Assembly (NCBI GenBank): GCA_965230195.1
Contig: OZ245997.1
Location: 3,596,001 to 3,660,000 of the forward strand
Direction of reading: 5' to 3'
DNA from: Putridiphycobacter sp965230195
GTDB lineage: Bacteria; Bacteroidota; Bacteroidia; Flavobacteriales_D; Crocinitomicaceae
Length of the DNA: 64,000 nucleotides
The first letter of the stretch is position 1, and the number at the start of each line of letters is the position of its first letter. Made by a program: the position numbers and the translations under genes. The notes beneath the pieces are model-generated. The model saw nothing but the letters and a program-made list of their open reading frames with translations, did no database searches and was not told the origin of the DNA. Below are positions 62,193 to 64,000 of the stretch, piece after piece.

Positions 62193-63087
62193 ATTCTAAT
62201 TCTGACGCCTTGTGTGATGTGGCTTTTTTAAGAAAATAACCTGATCCAATTGATAAAATTACAAAGCATAAAAAGTAATACAAACCAATCAGGGTATTTG
62301 AATTAGTATTAACACCTACATTCATATTTGAAAAAGCAAAAAATGCCAGGAAAATAGCCGCTACAAATACATCCGCCATACTCCATTTCCCTACCAGGTT
62401 AATAACTGTAACATATGAATTTGAATACTTTGAACCTGGATATGCAAGAACCAATAAAGATGCAATTAATTTAAATAGCGGAAAAACAATACTAAACAAA
62501 GTTAGAGTGATACCTACAACGATATTTCCTCCTGTAAACAATAAACCAATGACCTCAAATACTGATTTATTTTGATACAGATAGTAAATATCCCCTTCAA
62601 AATCAAAGCTGCCAAGACTGCCTATTAATGGAATATCATCCAGTTCAAACGTCAAATCTGTATTTAAAGCTTCTATTTCAAGGAAAGGAGTTTGAAGTCC
62701 TAAAACAATAAAGCACAAGCTCGAGACAATAAATGCAATACCAATTGCTCTGTATTTAAAAACAGACTTTACATATAATAAGATATTCAGACTAAGGTAA
62801 AGCACAACGCCTCCCAATAAGCCTAAACCGTAGAATACCCCTTTTTGATAAGCACTATCAGCATTTGATAGTAAAACTTCACTTTGCTTTATTTTATCTG
62901 AACCTGCTGATGAAAAAGGAATCCACTCAGCCGTATTGAGTAGTCTGTTTTGGAAATTCAAAACTTCAGCTACCTCCTCCTTATTTACTTTGTATTTGCC
63001 TAACTCTCTAACAATTAAAATTGTACAACTGATTGATAGTAAAACTACAATAATGCTGGACACTGTTAAAAAGATAAATCGATTCAT
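62182..63087 (-). CDS. PqiA-like integral membrane protein
   Basis: The 301-residue protein has five to six helices. The C-terminal half carries the PqiA pattern: ITLTLFSIVFPLFKLIASLLVL followed by NLVGKWSMADVFVAAIFLAFFAF (the GxWSMxDVFV motif, ~232). The N-terminal half has a separate helix and a ~70-residue loop. PqiA proteins belong to paraquat-inducible, MCE-linked lipid transport systems; no pqiB is adjacent, but an MCE gene lies at 55563. Its ATG overlaps the hutF stop (ATGA), so the two are co-translated. Confidence 0.8.
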   Translation of the reverse strand: MNRFIFLTVSSIIVVLLSISCTILIVRELGKYKVNKEEVAEVLNFQNRLLNTAEWIPFSSAGSDKIKQSEVLLSNADSAYQKGVFYGLGLLGGVVLYLSLNILLYVKSVFKYRAIGIAFIVSSLCFIVLGLQTPFLEIEALNTDLTFELDDIPLIGSLGSFDFEGDIYYLYQNKSVFEVIGLLFTGGNIVVGITLTLFSIVFPLFKLIASLLVLAYPGSKYSNSYVTVINLVGKWSMADVFVAAIFLAFFAFSNMNVGVNTNSNTLIGLYYFLCFVILSIGSGYFLKKATSHKASELESIL

Positions 63088-64000
63088 CTATTGTCTAAGT
63101 TCTTTAAAGCCTTAATAAATGTACTGCTAATTTCCGAAATACGAGTATGTTGACCATTTTTAACCTGTAAAACGCCATTAGCAATGGTACCGTATTGCAT
63201 TGAAGAATCACTTGCATAAACAATTGTTGAAACCAGGTTTGACTCACCAGTTACTGCAATTAACGGGTGGCTTTCATCAATTAAAACAGCATTGAGTTTT
63301 TCACCCACTTTAAAATACTCCGATTCGTAATTATTCATTGCTTTTCTACCCGCAACAATACATTGGTTAAGTGCATACTTTCCACTATCTCCTTCATTAT
63401 CTGAATTAAAAATATTACGCTGATGAGTGGTTAAACGCTGTCCATAATCTAAAATTCTTAATTCTTCGAAGGGATTCAAGCCAATATGACTATCAGTACC
63501 TATACTCCACTTTCCGCCATAATTTTGAAATTTACGTAATGGAAATATACCATCTCCTAAATTACCCTCTGTGCTTGGACATATCACGACATTAGCTCCT
63601 GTTTCAGCAATTCCCTTAGTTTCGCTATCTAATAAATGAGTGGCATGAACCAAATGAAAGCGATCATTCATTGCTACGTTTTCGAGCATCCATTCTACCG
63701 GTCGACAACCTAAATAATCAATTGAATCTTCAATTTCCTTTAATTGCTCAGCAATGTGAATATGAAAAGGAATATCCTTTGGCCCTTCCTCAGCCACCAA
63801 CTTTATCAATTCCGGCTCAACCCCTCTCATAGAATGAATCCCAACTGCAATATTCGCATTATCGTATAATTCAACTGATGCTTTTGAAGCTTCCAGAAGT
63901 TTCATATACTGATCGATATCCTTTGAGATAAAACGCCTTTGACCTATTGTGGCTACCTTACCAAAGCCTCCTTTTTGATAAAAAATAGGAACCAATGTAA
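63084..64000 (-). CDS. hutF: Formimidoylglutamate deiminase, truncated at window edge
   Basis: The frame continues past the right edge; the TTG at 63995 is an internal codon. The ~305 visible residues are the C-terminal two thirds of an amidohydrolase-fold deiminase that converts formiminoglutamate to N-formylglutamate in histidine breakdown. Motifs: LVPIFYQKGGFG, PFHIHIAEQLKE (His-x-His-like metal site), LVHATHLLDSE, ICPSTEGNLGDGIFP, GTDSHIGLNPFEELRIL and YGQRLTTHQRN. It is co-translated with the PqiA-like gene through an ATGA overlap, an unusual pairing. Confidence 0.9.
   Translation of the reverse strand, partial: TLVPIFYQKGGFGKVATIGQRRFISKDIDQYMKLLEASKASVELYDNANIAVGIHSMRGVEPELIKLVAEEGPKDIPFHIHIAEQLKEIEDSIDYLGCRPVEWMLENVAMNDRFHLVHATHLLDSETKGIAETGANVVICPSTEGNLGDGIFPLRKFQNYGGKWSIGTDSHIGLNPFEELRILDYGQRLTTHQRNIFNSDNEGDSGKYALNQCIVAGRKAMNNYESEYFKVGEKLNAVLIDESHPLIAVTGESNLVSTIVYASDSSMQYGTIANGVLQVKNGQHTRISEISSTFIKALKNLDNR

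Overview
The window is 64 kb of a low-GC, gene-dense chromosome from a member of the Bacteroidota, most likely a Flavobacteriales-type marine or freshwater bacterium. The evidence is several secreted proteins with type IX secretion (T9SS) C-terminal sorting domains, one CHU_C/gliding-type C-terminus, a TonB receptor paired with a DUF4249 lipoprotein, a PorT-type beta-barrel, a fused alpha-beta 2-oxoacid dehydrogenase E1, and -7 promoter elements of the TAnnTTTG form specific to this phylum. Shine-Dalgarno sequences are essentially absent and several genes must start at TTG. I see no rRNA, tRNA, CRISPR array, transposase or phage gene. The genus cannot be fixed from what is visible.

Layout. 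0-16 kb: end of a CHU_C protein, citrate synthase, a MOSC protein, a secreted sugar-dehydrogenase-like protein, fused E1, a beta-lactamase-fold hydrolase, a DUF4836-like lipoprotein, an unrecognised gene pair downstream of pcm, then DPP IV peptidase, thioredoxin lipoprotein and 3-methyladenine glycosylase. 16-25 kb: LOG protein, an unusual word-like repeat locus, a secreted protein, TonB receptor/DUF4249, PorT-like barrel, purC and phoH. 25-34 kb: SAM hydroxide adenosyltransferase and MOSC, a PaaY-like protein, a membrane protein and accA in one operon, ispE, then a DoxX/YceI/OB-fold operon behind a 22-bp palindrome. 34-42 kb: GSCFA, ABC ATPase and acyl-CoA reductase divergent from ferredoxin and comB; a zinc-ribbon protein, a transglutaminase-like protein, 3-hydroxybutyryl-CoA dehydrogenase and RDD. 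42-51 kb: an accessory-looking stretch of TPR, FN3, T9SS and PKD surface proteins, a PP2C phosphatase and small secreted or membrane proteins, with long non-coding gaps filled by the same degenerate repeats. 51-64 kb: AMP nucleosidase, TerB/Crp pair, and an envelope operon (amidase, MlaD-like, two Fe-S electron-transfer proteins with a HAD protein between them) divergent from lptD; then a lectin/T9SS protein, a PqiA-like protein and the 3' part of hutF.

How the genes fit together. Core metabolism (gltA, E1, accA, ispE, purC, hbd) is interleaved with envelope and export functions (lptD, MlaD-like, amidase, TonB, PorT-like, T9SS cargo). Convergent pairs are extremely compact: stops abut at 22604/22605 and 51907/51908, and genes overlap at 38409-38414 and 62182-62192. 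The least explained material is a dispersed, degenerate, word-like repeat family. Its copies at about 17.0-17.34, 44.8-44.94, 49.8-50.1 and 50.8-51.1 kb share modules, some inverted, and two copies end right at the stop codon of a minus-strand gene. Other points of note are a 22-bp perfect palindrome upstream of a consensus promoter, two -7 elements lying back to back between ferredoxin and acyl-CoA reductase, a helically spaced GTGC array, and an unrecognised two-gene module behind pcm. Coordinates of motifs were read by eye; no database search or folding program was run.
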